Shown here: positions 1-6,397 of the stretch, piece after piece | How the letters are laid out: each line of letters starts with the position of its first letter | Position numbering within the stretch: the stretch's first letter is position 1 | Assembly: GCA_013816695.1 (NCBI GenBank) | Contig: JACDDZ010000082.1 | Span: 1 to 7,067, forward strand | Direction: 5' to 3' | Source: Gemmatimonadaceae bacterium | GTDB taxonomy: Bacteria; Gemmatimonadota; Gemmatimonadetes; Gemmatimonadales; Gemmatimonadaceae | DNA: 7,067 nt | The notes under the pieces: model-generated | Databases searched by the model: none | Seen by the model: the letters and a program-made list of their open reading frames with translations, nothing else | What the model was told of the DNA's origin: nothing | Translations under genes and position numbers: made by a program

Positions 1-530
1 CCTTCCTTGAGAGCTTTCAATGCCATCGAGGGCCCGCCGAGAATTCCGGTCACGTAGATCAGGTCGCCGGGGCGCGCACCACTCCTCAAGAGCGGCCGCT
101 TTGCGACTCCGAGTACCGTTGCGGTGACCGTGACTGTAGCCGATGACGAGATATCGCCGCCGACTATGAATGTCCCTGATGCAAGTGCAGCGGTCCCCGC
201 GCCACGCCCGAGGTCGTTGAGTGCACTGCTGTCCGCGGTCGGAACCCCGTACGCGACAATTACTCCTCGTGGCATTGCACCCATAGCTGCAATATCACTT
301 AGCGCAGCGGCCACTGCGCGGTATCCGATCTCTTCGAATGTCATCCAGTCGCGCCTGAAATGCACGTTCTCAACCGAAGTGTCGGTACTGACAACAAGTT
401 TTTCAGGAGAACCGATATCGAGGACAGCAGCGTCATCACCTATGTGCTGAGCGCTGTGTCCGGCCGCTGCAATCATCTCGCGAATCCTGTCGAATTCGGG
501 ACCGGGACCTAGCTGCGTTCCATCGCTCAT
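1..530 (-). CDS. thiL: Thiamine-monophosphate kinase ThiL (C-terminus cut by window edge)
   Basis: ThiL phosphorylates thiamine monophosphate to thiamine diphosphate with ATP, the last step of cofactor synthesis, in the cytoplasm. Translating the reverse strand from the ATG at 530 gives 176 residues that run off the window; the family is usually about 300-340 residues, so roughly the first half is present. Family motifs seen in order are GDDAAVLD (31-38, acidic metal/nucleotide loop), STDTSVENVHF (48-58), LSDIAAMGAMPRG (77-89), GGDISSS (124-130) and RSGARPGDLIYVTG (149-162). These match the AIRS/PurM-like N-terminal domain of ThiL. The ATG overlaps the stop of the upstream repair-enzyme gene as ATGA, which fixes the start and suggests translational coupling; there is no Shine-Dalgarno sequence just upstream. 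The family assignment is secure. The missing C-terminal half cannot be judged. Confidence 0.95.
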   Translation of the reverse strand, partial: MSDGTQLGPGPEFDRIREMIAAAGHSAQHIGDDAAVLDIGSPEKLVVSTDTSVENVHFRRDWMTFEEIGYRAVAAALSDIAAMGAMPRGVIVAYGVPTADSSALNDLGRGAGTAALASGTFIVGGDISSSATVTVTATVLGVAKRPLLRSGARPGDLIYVTGILGGPSMALKALKE

Positions 531-2050
531 TGAACGAAAGGTAGCGACGCGAGTACCGGAAGTTTCACCAACGGTCCCCGAGAACTCCACGCGGCTGGCA
601 TTGCGAAGAGGATATCGTCCAGCGTCACTCCCCGCACACTTCCACACAGTTCCGCCGCGCGTCCATGAACCCACGCTCCGCAAACTGCGCTGTCGAATCC
701 ATTGCCTGTCTGCGCGAGCAGCGTTCCAATCATCCCGGAGAGAACGTCCCCGCTTCCACCTGTTGCAAGCGCAGCCGTCCCCGTTGCGGTCGCAATTCCT
801 CCGCGCTCTGAGTGGCTCACAATCGTAGGTGTCCCCTTGAGCAGTACAGTGGCGCGCGCAACACTCGCGAGATGAAGGCCGATGTCGAATCTTCGCTCCA
901 GGATGTCTGCTGTTGAAAGGCCGAGCATCTTTCCCATCTCCGCTGGATGCGGCGTCAGCACTACTTCGCGACCAGCGCAGAACTCCTGCAGCATATTGCC
1001 GTTGTTGTCAATGGCTGCGAGCGCCCCAGCATCCAGCACAACCAGTTTCACGGATTTCGGAACGGCGGCAAGCAGACGAGCAGCATTTTCGGCGCGCAGG
1101 CCTGGTCCAATAACAACTGTGTCGGCAACTGAGAGCATTCCCGCTGGATCTGCCAACAAATCGTCGTGTGTAGAGACGAGCGCCGCGGGAACTGCCACGT
1201 GAGCTGAATCCCGATTTTCCTTCGCAACAATCAGGCGGAGCAATCCAATTCCGCTTCGCAACGCGCCCCTGCCCGCAAGAATGGCTGCCCCCGCCATTCC
1301 GACATCCCCCGCAATTATTGCCAGTCGCCTTCGGGTTCCCTTGTGTGAATCAGGGGCAATCCGGAGTATATGCGCCGCCACCCAGTCGGGGCTGGCAAGT
1401 GCGACATCACCCTCCGAGGGTGATCCGAAGGCACCGAGCCCGATGTCGAGGATTTCTATAATCCCGCAACTCGCGCGCGCGATCAGATGGCCGCGCTTCG
1501 CGCTCCCGAAACTGAGAGTCAGGTCCGCAACCACCGGCTCGCCTGTGGCACCCGAATTCGCATCCACACCTGTTGGAATATCCAGCGCCACGACCTTCGC
1601 GCCCTGACGTCGCGCGGCATTAATCGTATTCACTGCGTTTCGTATTACGCCTTTTAGTTCGCCTCGGCTGCCGGTCCCGAGCAGAGCATCGACCACGATC
1701 CCCGGTCGGGAGGTCGAACTGGAAGTCTGAACTAGTCGCGTCGAATCGCGCGCGTTGATCGCATCCGCAGTACGCGGCGGCTCGGCCTCCACGACATTTA
1801 CAGGCACCCCCTGTCGAGTAAGCTCCGCAGCAACAACCCATCCGTCACCCCCGTTGTTGCCGGGCCCAGTGTGTATTTCCACCCCGGTCGAAAGATCCCC
1901 ACGGAAGTGGTGGACGATCCTCATTGCCGCAGCCACACCTGCATTCTGCATCAGCACCCGCGACGGAGTGCCCGCCTCTATCGCGAGCCGGTCACGTTCT
2001 CGTGCTTCTTCAGATGTCAGGATCGCTACGACTAAGTCGCGCAGCTCCAC
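527..2050 (-). CDS. nnr: Bifunctional NAD(P)H-hydrate epimerase / ADP-dependent NAD(P)H-hydrate dehydratase
   Basis: This fused enzyme repairs damaged (hydrated) NADH and NADPH. The N-terminal domain epimerises R- to S-NAD(P)HX and the C-terminal domain dehydrates the S form at the expense of ADP. The 507 residues match the usual fusion length. The epimerase (YjeF_N) spans about 12-215: TSEEARERD at 12-20, GPGNNGGDGWVVA at 62-74, VDALLGTGSRGE at 120-131 and LDIPTGVDANSGATGE at 156-171. The ribokinase-like dehydratase spans about 225-495: HKGTRRRLAIIAGDVGMAGA at 236-255, VIGPGL at 313-318, LTPHPAEM at 365-372, LLKGTPTIV at 403-411 and ATGGSGDVLSGM at 429-440, where D435 is the expected catalytic Asp. 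The chosen start is a GTG that overlaps the preceding gene by 19 bases. No better in-frame ATG/GTG/TTG lies nearer the TSEE motif, but the exact start is uncertain. The TGA overlaps the thiL ATG. Confidence 0.95.
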   Translation of the reverse strand: MELRDLVVAILTSEEARERDRLAIEAGTPSRVLMQNAGVAAAMRIVHHFRGDLSTGVEIHTGPGNNGGDGWVVAAELTRQGVPVNVVEAEPPRTADAINARDSTRLVQTSSSTSRPGIVVDALLGTGSRGELKGVIRNAVNTINAARRQGAKVVALDIPTGVDANSGATGEPVVADLTLSFGSAKRGHLIARASCGIIEILDIGLGAFGSPSEGDVALASPDWVAAHILRIAPDSHKGTRRRLAIIAGDVGMAGAAILAGRGALRSGIGLLRLIVAKENRDSAHVAVPAALVSTHDDLLADPAGMLSVADTVVIGPGLRAENAARLLAAVPKSVKLVVLDAGALAAIDNNGNMLQEFCAGREVVLTPHPAEMGKMLGLSTADILERRFDIGLHLASVARATVLLKGTPTIVSHSERGGIATATGTAALATGGSGDVLSGMIGTLLAQTGNGFDSAVCGAWVHGRAAELCGSVRGVTLDDILFAMPAAWSSRGPLVKLPVLASLPFVQ

Positions 2051-2412
2051 GGGTAGTCGCGTTCGAACGCGGAGTCAAAATCATAAACGTCCGCGAAATC
2101 TTCCTTCGTGTCGTTGGCCTGGCTGAGAAGAAAACCCAGATCGACCAGCGTGAAAACAATGTCGCCAATGTCGGAGGTAGAGTTGATGCCCCAGCGCTCC
2201 AGTACAATGCGCGCCATTACTCCGTAACGGTCCAGGGCGAGATCGCGGCACGCATGCGCGAGCTCAGTGCCGGCGATGTGACGCCGTGCATCAAGCCTGC
2301 TCTGGCAAAACTCGAGTGCGGACAGCACGAACAGATACGCCTGCTCGTCAAAGCGCGTTTCCCGGAGCCTGATCCGCTCCATGATGCCATCCCGAAAAAC
2401 CTGCGTGTTCAA
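2032..2412 (-). CDS. Minf_1886 family (TIGR04138-type) conserved protein of unknown function
   Basis: This is a 126-residue soluble, probably mainly helical protein with no signal peptide or membrane segment. From memory it resembles the Minf_1886 family, a conserved hypothetical first noted in Planctomycetes and Verrucomicrobia. Recognisable blocks are AYLFVLSALEF (25-35), HIAGTELAHACRDLALDRYG (45-64), LERWGINSTSDIGDIVF (71-87) and TKEDFADVYDFDSAF (102-116). The function is not known to me. The start is a TTG five bases after the glyA stop. An internal ATG at 2382 would give 116 residues but would drop the FRDGIMERI segment, which looks like the family's normal N-terminus, so the TTG is preferred. 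Its 3' end overlaps the next gene by 19 bases. It sits between one-carbon metabolism and NAD(P)H repair, which shows co-expression but not a role. Confidence 0.85.
   Translation of the reverse strand: MNTQVFRDGIMERIRLRETRFDEQAYLFVLSALEFCQSRLDARRHIAGTELAHACRDLALDRYGVMARIVLERWGINSTSDIGDIVFTLVDLGFLLSQANDTKEDFADVYDFDSAFERDYPWSCAT
2058..2071. repeat. Perfect 14-base palindrome at the Minf_1886/nnr junction
   Basis: CGCGTTCGAACGCG is its own reverse complement. It lies in the last codons of the Minf_1886-type gene (encoding part of AFERD) and ends seven bases before the GTG start of nnr. In the transcript it could fold into a five-base-pair stem with a UCGA loop. It could act as a small structure at the ribosome entry site, or as a dimeric-protein site, or be coincidental coding sequence. 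The symmetry is certain; any function is speculation. Confidence 0.3.
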
Positions 2413-2417
2413 GTCCG

Positions 2418-3680
2418 TTATCTCGCAGGTGGGTTGAAGCTGTTGGGATAAAGCGGGAATCGGTCAGTCAGCTCGCGGACTGCATCCTTCACCTTCGCGA
2501 AGTTCGCGGTGTCTTCAGGCGCGGATATCACATCGTTGATGAGCTCCGCAATGCGCTCCATTTCGGGCTCTTTCATTCCACGAGTTGTGACTGCCGGAGT
2601 TCCAATACGAATTCCGCTGGTAACAAATGGCGACTGAGTCTCATTCGGAACTGTGTTCTTGTTTACCGTAATTCCAGCGACATCCAGTGCCTTCTCGGCT
2701 GCCTTCCCCGTGATGTTTTTGGATCGCAGATCGACAAGCATAAGGTGATTGTCCGTTCCGCCCGAGACGACATTGAATCCGCGCTTGATGAGCGCATCGG
2801 CAAGAGTGCGCGCATTCGCGACAATCTGTCCGCAATATGTTTTGAACGACGGATCGAGCGCCTCCCTGAACGCGACAGCTTTTGCGGCGATCACGTGCTC
2901 GAGCGGTCCGCCCTGGGTACCCGGGAACATTGCCTTATCGATTGCCTTTGCGTGCTCCGCCTTGCACAGGATCAGCCCGCCCCGCGGACCGCGTAATGTC
3001 TTGTGCGTAGTGCTCGTCACGGCATCGGCCAAGGGCACCGGCGAAGGATGAAAGCCAGTTGCTACAAGTCCTGCGAAGTGCGCCATATCCACGACGAACT
3101 TTGCACCAATCTCTTTCGCCACTTCAGCGAATGGCTCAAAGTCGATGATCCGCGCATACGCACTCGCACCCGCCAGGATCATCTTCGGGCGCTTCTCCAG
3201 CGCGAGCTTCCGCATCTGGTCGTAGTCGATTCGTCCTTCAGCCGTCACACCATAGTGAATGGCGTTGTACAGCAGGCCTGAAAAATTCACAGGCGATCCA
3301 TGAGTAAGATGACCGCCCTGCGAAAGATCGAGGCCGAGTACCGTTTCACCCGGCTTCAGGAACGCGAGGTAAACTGCCGCGTTGGCCTGCGCTCCGGAAT
3401 GCGGCTGCACATTCGCATGCTCGGCGCCGAAAAGCTGCTTAACCCTGTCGATCGCGAGCTGCTCGACTTCATCCACGAATTCGCAGCCGCCGTAATAGCG
3501 TTTGCCCGGCAGCCCTTCCGCATACTTGTTCGTCAGCGGAGTTCCCATCGCTTCGAGAACCGCGTCCGAAACGAAATTCTCGCTGGCAATCAGCTCAAGC
3601 CCGTGCCGCTGACGATCGACTTCCTTGTCGATCAGCTCCGCTATCGCGGGATCTTCCCTTCTCAGATTGAAATCAGTCAC
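2418..3680 (-). CDS. glyA: Serine hydroxymethyltransferase (PLP-dependent)
   Basis: GlyA interconverts serine and glycine while loading a one-carbon unit onto tetrahydrofolate, feeding purine, thymidylate and methionine synthesis. The product is 420 residues, the usual bacterial length, and looks intact. Visible signatures are LELIASENF (28-36), [14 protein letters not shown] (52-65), [12 protein letters not shown] (93-104), GGHLTHG (122-128), VDMAHFAG (197-204, with D198 and H201 at the PLP ring), and the PLP-lysine motif [14 protein letters not shown] (222-235, lysine K227). [14 protein letters not shown] (355-368) carries the carboxylate-binding R358. The start is a GTG whose GTGA overlaps the TGA of rpiB by four bases, so translation is probably coupled to rpiB. 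No Shine-Dalgarno sequence is evident. rpiB and glyA are near neighbours in other phyla, for example in Bacillus. Assignment is essentially certain. Confidence 0.98.
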   Translation of the reverse strand: MTDFNLRREDPAIAELIDKEVDRQRHGLELIASENFVSDAVLEAMGTPLTNKYAEGLPGKRYYGGCEFVDEVEQLAIDRVKQLFGAEHANVQPHSGAQANAAVYLAFLKPGETVLGLDLSQGGHLTHGSPVNFSGLLYNAIHYGVTAEGRIDYDQMRKLALEKRPKMILAGASAYARIIDFEPFAEVAKEIGAKFVVDMAHFAGLVATGFHPSPVPLADAVTSTTHKTLRGPRGGLILCKAEHAKAIDKAMFPGTQGGPLEHVIAAKAVAFREALDPSFKTYCGQIVANARTLADALIKRGFNVVSGGTDNHLMLVDLRSKNITGKAAEKALDVAGITVNKNTVPNETQSPFVTSGIRIGTPAVTTRGMKEPEMERIAELINDVISAPEDTANFAKVKDAVRELTDRFPLYPNSFNPPAR

Positions 3681-4129
3681 ATGGTGTCCGCGGAAGTATC
3701 GATTTTCTCAACGCGCCGGCCATGGCGGCCCCCCTCGAAATCAGTTTCAAGCCAACGCCTCATTATGTCCAAGCCTTCGGCGTCCGAAATGAAACGCGCG
3801 GGTAGGACGAGCACGTTCGAGTCGTTGTGCTTGCGGGAAAGCTCCGCAATCTCGGCCTTCCACGCGAGTGCCGCACGGACGTGGGGATAACGATTGGCTA
3901 CTATGTCCATTCCTACACCGCTGCCACAAAGTAAGATGCCGCGCTTGGCATCCCCTCGCGAGATTTCCTGGGCGAGAGGATGGGCGAAATCGGGATAGTC
4001 CGTCGCGTCTTCAGAGGAGGCGCCGAGATCATTGGGTTGATACCCCAGCTTCTTCAACTCAAGCACCAGCTTCTCCTTCATCTCGAAGCCGGCGTGGTCA
4101 GCCGCAATTGGAATCTGCTCGACGCTCAT
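3677..4129 (-). CDS. rpiB: Ribose-5-phosphate isomerase B
   Basis: RpiB interconverts ribose 5-phosphate and ribulose 5-phosphate in the non-oxidative pentose phosphate pathway. The product is 150 residues from the ATG at 4129, matching the roughly 149 of E. coli RpiB. Key features are [10 protein letters not shown] (9-18), ATDYPDFA (42-49), LLCGSGVGM (66-74), with C68 at the position of the E. coli catalytic cysteine, [10 protein letters not shown] (98-107), with H101 for ring opening, and the phosphate-binding [10 protein letters not shown] (131-140). The frame stays open upstream to 4180, but those extra 17 residues (MQWCARGRN...) lie inside the preceding gene and precede the family N-terminus, so they are rejected. 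The chosen ATG follows the leucine dehydrogenase stop as TAAGGAAATG, which puts a purine-rich GGAA right before it. The cysteine suggests the E. coli-type mechanism rather than the Glu-based mycobacterial one. Confidence 0.97.
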   Translation of the reverse strand: MSVEQIPIAADHAGFEMKEKLVLELKKLGYQPNDLGASSEDATDYPDFAHPLAQEISRGDAKRGILLCGSGVGMDIVANRYPHVRAALAWKAEIAELSRKHNDSNVLVLPARFISDAEGLDIMRRWLETDFEGGRHGRRVEKIDTSADTM

Positions 4130-4133
4130 TTCC

Positions 4134-5210
4134 TTACGTCGCGCTGCGCGGCCATTGCGGCCACGTGCGCACCATTGCATTGACTGCCTTCAGCCTGCGC
4201 TCTGCAAGTCTGTCGGCGGCGACATACGTGGGAACACCGTCCGATTGTGCGATGTCGAACACACCGAGAACTGTGTCATAGATCTCGTCTGCCTTGCGGA
4301 AGGCGCGCTCTGAATTCCACCCAGCCACTTCGCCGTACACGTTGATGACGCCGCCTGCATTCGCCACATAATCAGGAGTGTACTGAATTTGCTTCTCCTC
4401 AAGGATGTCGCCGTGGCGCTCTTCGAGAAGCTGATTGTTCGCGCCACCGCAAACGACCTCAACCCTCAGCACATCGATGGTCTTGTCGTTGATGATCCCG
4501 CCGAGTGCGCATGGAGCGAAGATGTCAGCCTTCGTACTGTAGATTGCATCGCCCTCAACGACTTTTGCTTCCGTTTCAGCAGCAACACGCTTCGCGCGCT
4601 CCGGATCGATATCCGAAACCACGAGCTTTGCGCCGGCTGCATGCAACTCTTTCGCGAGATACCGGCCGACATTGCCGCATCCCTGAAGCGTGACAGTCTT
4701 GCCCTGCAGACTGTCGCTTCCCCAGCGGTGGAATGCAGATGCCTGAATGGCGCGAAACACTCCGTGCGCGGTCACCGGGGATGGGTCGCCCGATTTCCCC
4801 GCCAGTCCAGCGACATAGTCCGTCTCCATGTGAACAAAGTCCATGTCCGACGTACTGGTTCCAACATCTTCTGCGGTTACGTAGCGTCCGCCAAGACTCT
4901 CGACAAAGCGTCCATGCGAACGGAAAAGCATTTCGCGGTTACGTGTGCGGTTGTCGCCGATGATGACTGCCTTACCGCCGCCAAGATTCAGCCCGGCGAC
5001 TGCATTCTTGTAGGTCATGCCGCGCGAGAGACGCAGTGCGTCAGTTAGCGCTTCCATATCCGAGGCGTAACTCCAGAACCGCGTTCCGCCCAATGCCGGC
5101 CCGAGCGTGGTGCTGTGGATCGCAATGATGCCGCGGTATCCGGAAACCGGATCGCTGCACATCACGACCTGTTCGTGTCCCATCTCAGAGAGCGTATCAA
5201 AGATCTTCAT
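4134..5210 (-). CDS. Leucine (branched-chain amino acid) dehydrogenase, Glu/Leu/Phe/Val dehydrogenase family
   Basis: The enzyme oxidatively deaminates leucine, and usually valine and isoleucine, to 2-oxo acids with NAD+, reversibly, in the cytoplasm. The 358 residues align with Bacillus leucine dehydrogenase almost without gaps over the N-terminal half. Shared motifs are TTLGPALGGTR (34-44), SRGMTYKNAVAGLNLGGGKA (62-81) with substrate-binding K68 and catalytic K80, TAEDVGTS (112-119) with D115, and ETDYVAGL (129-136). The Rossmann domain follows with QGCGNVGRY (176-184) and D200, an acidic residue suggesting NAD preference, then FAPCALGG (231-238), GGANNQL (255-261) and YVANAGGVINV (281-291). 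It starts at an ATG 21 bases after the acyl-CoA dehydrogenase stop, the widest gap in the window, with no clear Shine-Dalgarno sequence. Valine or phenylalanine preference cannot be excluded from sequence alone. Confidence 0.92.
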   Translation of the reverse strand: MKIFDTLSEMGHEQVVMCSDPVSGYRGIIAIHSTTLGPALGGTRFWSYASDMEALTDALRLSRGMTYKNAVAGLNLGGGKAVIIGDNRTRNREMLFRSHGRFVESLGGRYVTAEDVGTSTSDMDFVHMETDYVAGLAGKSGDPSPVTAHGVFRAIQASAFHRWGSDSLQGKTVTLQGCGNVGRYLAKELHAAGAKLVVSDIDPERAKRVAAETEAKVVEGDAIYSTKADIFAPCALGGIINDKTIDVLRVEVVCGGANNQLLEERHGDILEEKQIQYTPDYVANAGGVINVYGEVAGWNSERAFRKADEIYDTVLGVFDIAQSDGVPTYVAADRLAERRLKAVNAMVRTWPQWPRSAT

Positions 5211-5231
5211 TTAGTTCGCAGTTAGTGTGGT

Positions 5232-6392
5232 CTAGCTATGGTAAAGCGCACGCGAGATCACGATGCGCTGAATTTCAGAAGTACCCTCATAAATCTCGGT
5301 AACCTTGGCGTCGCGGAAAAGGCGCTCCACCGAATAGTCTTTCACGTAACCGTACCCGCCAAAAATCTGTATCGCCTGCGTGGTTACCCACATCGCCGTC
5401 TCGCTCGCAAATAGCTTGGCCATCGATGCGACGTGCGTCACGACCTGCCCGCGGTCCTTTGCGGCAGCTGCATCATGGAGCAGAGAACGGGCCGCAGTAA
5501 CTCTTGTCGACATATCCGCGAGCTTGAACTGAATGGCTTCAAAGTCTTTCAGGTGTTTCCCGAACTGCCGGCGCTCTCCAGCGTACCGAGTGGCCTCTTC
5601 AAGCGCCGCGCGCGCTATCCCCACCGCCTGAGCGGCAATCCCAAGCCGCCCATTTTCGAGGGACTGCATCGAGTAGATGAAGCCCTGAGATTCCGCGCCA
5701 AGCAGGTTGGCTGCAGGGACGCGGAGATTGTCAAAATTGAGCTGGACCGTTGGCGATGCGCGCAGGCCCATCTTGTCTTCCTTCTTGCCGACATGAAATC
5801 CCGGGAGATCGGGAGTCACTATAAAGGCGCCGATACCGCGCCCTCCCTTTCGATTGTCGCGTGAATCGGTGCGCGCCATCGCTATGATCGCGCCTGCAGT
5901 ACCACCGTTCGTAACCCAGCTCTTGGTGCCGTTCAGAACCCAGGTATCTCCTTCAAGAACTGCCTGGGTTGAAAGCGAAGCAGCATCGGAGCCCGAGTCC
6001 GGTTCGGAAAGAGCAAATGCGCCGAGAATCTCACCGCGCGCCATTCCTGGCAGAAACCTTTTTTTCTGTTCGTCGCTCCCAAACCGCAAAATCATTTGCG
6101 TGGGGAGCGAATTATGGACGCTCATGAGAACCGCAGTCGACGCATCCACGGCAGCGATTTCTTCAAGTGCTATGAGATATGTGACTGTGTCGAGACCCAG
6201 TCCGCCATGCTCCTCGGGGAGAAGCATCCCGAGAAAGCCGAGCTCGCCCAGTTTTCCAACTATAGACGGCTCGAAGTGGGCATCTCTGTCCCACTGCGCG
6301 ACGTGAGGCGCAATCTCGTTTTGTGCGAACTCGCGCGCTACGCTGCGAATCTCCCTTTGTTCTTCGGTGAGCAGGCGAAGGTCAGAATTCAC
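5232..6392 (-). CDS. Acyl-CoA dehydrogenase, short-chain (butyryl-CoA-like) type
   Basis: This is a flavoprotein that introduces the 2,3-double bond into acyl-CoA and passes electrons to electron-transfer flavoprotein. From the GTG at 6392 the product is 386 residues, the normal length. Motifs are FALSEPDSGSDA (126-137) and KSWVTNGG (157-164) around the flavin, ERRQFGKHL (273-281), QIFGGYGYVKDY (342-353), and YEGTSEIQRIVI (368-379), where E369 sits at the catalytic-base position of short/medium-chain enzymes. The helix position used by isovaleryl-CoA dehydrogenase holds a glycine here (ENGRLGIA, 246-253), arguing against that subtype. The open frame extends 28 codons further upstream, but that stretch overlaps the preceding gene and is not family-like. 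The GTG lies five bases after the preceding stop. The substrate could be butyryl-CoA, 2-methyl-branched acyl-CoA or broader; family assignment is firm, chain length is inference. Confidence 0.93.
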   Translation of the reverse strand: MNSDLRLLTEEQREIRSVAREFAQNEIAPHVAQWDRDAHFEPSIVGKLGELGFLGMLLPEEHGGLGLDTVTYLIALEEIAAVDASTAVLMSVHNSLPTQMILRFGSDEQKKRFLPGMARGEILGAFALSEPDSGSDAASLSTQAVLEGDTWVLNGTKSWVTNGGTAGAIIAMARTDSRDNRKGGRGIGAFIVTPDLPGFHVGKKEDKMGLRASPTVQLNFDNLRVPAANLLGAESQGFIYSMQSLENGRLGIAAQAVGIARAALEEATRYAGERRQFGKHLKDFEAIQFKLADMSTRVTAARSLLHDAAAAKDRGQVVTHVASMAKLFASETAMWVTTQAIQIFGGYGYVKDYSVERLFRDAKVTEIYEGTSEIQRIVISRALYHS

Positions 6393-6397
6393 GAGTG

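Noticed and set aside
91..100. Ten-base palindrome containing a NotI site in thiL
   Set aside because: It is short, GC-rich and within conserved coding sequence; such a match is expected by chance.
1924..2451. Plus-strand open frame of 175 codons across the nnr/Minf_1886/glyA junctions
   Set aside because: It is antisense to three genes that all show protein-level conservation, and its translation looks like no family.
3300..3890. Plus-strand open frame of 196 codons opposite glyA and rpiB
   Set aside because: It lies wholly antisense to two well-supported enzymes and has no recognisable domain; it reflects the codon bias of the real genes.
4130..4180. 17-residue N-terminal extension of RpiB
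   Set aside because: It overlaps the leucine dehydrogenase 3' end; the ATG at 4129 gives the standard 150-residue enzyme.
4389..5048. Plus-strand open frame of 219 codons opposite leucine dehydrogenase
   Set aside because: It is antisense to an intact, motif-rich gene and its translation has no family-like pattern; it is a shadow frame.
5211..5231. Possible promoter or terminator in the widest intergenic gap
   Set aside because: Only 21 bases are available, with no inverted repeat, T-run or recognisable -10/-35 pair.
6059..6065. Run of seven A on the coding strand in the acyl-CoA dehydrogenase gene, a possible slippage site
   Set aside because: It is read in frame as Gln-Lys-Lys-Arg with conserved protein on both sides, is not in the phase needed for a canonical -1 slippery heptamer, and is short for transcriptional slippage.
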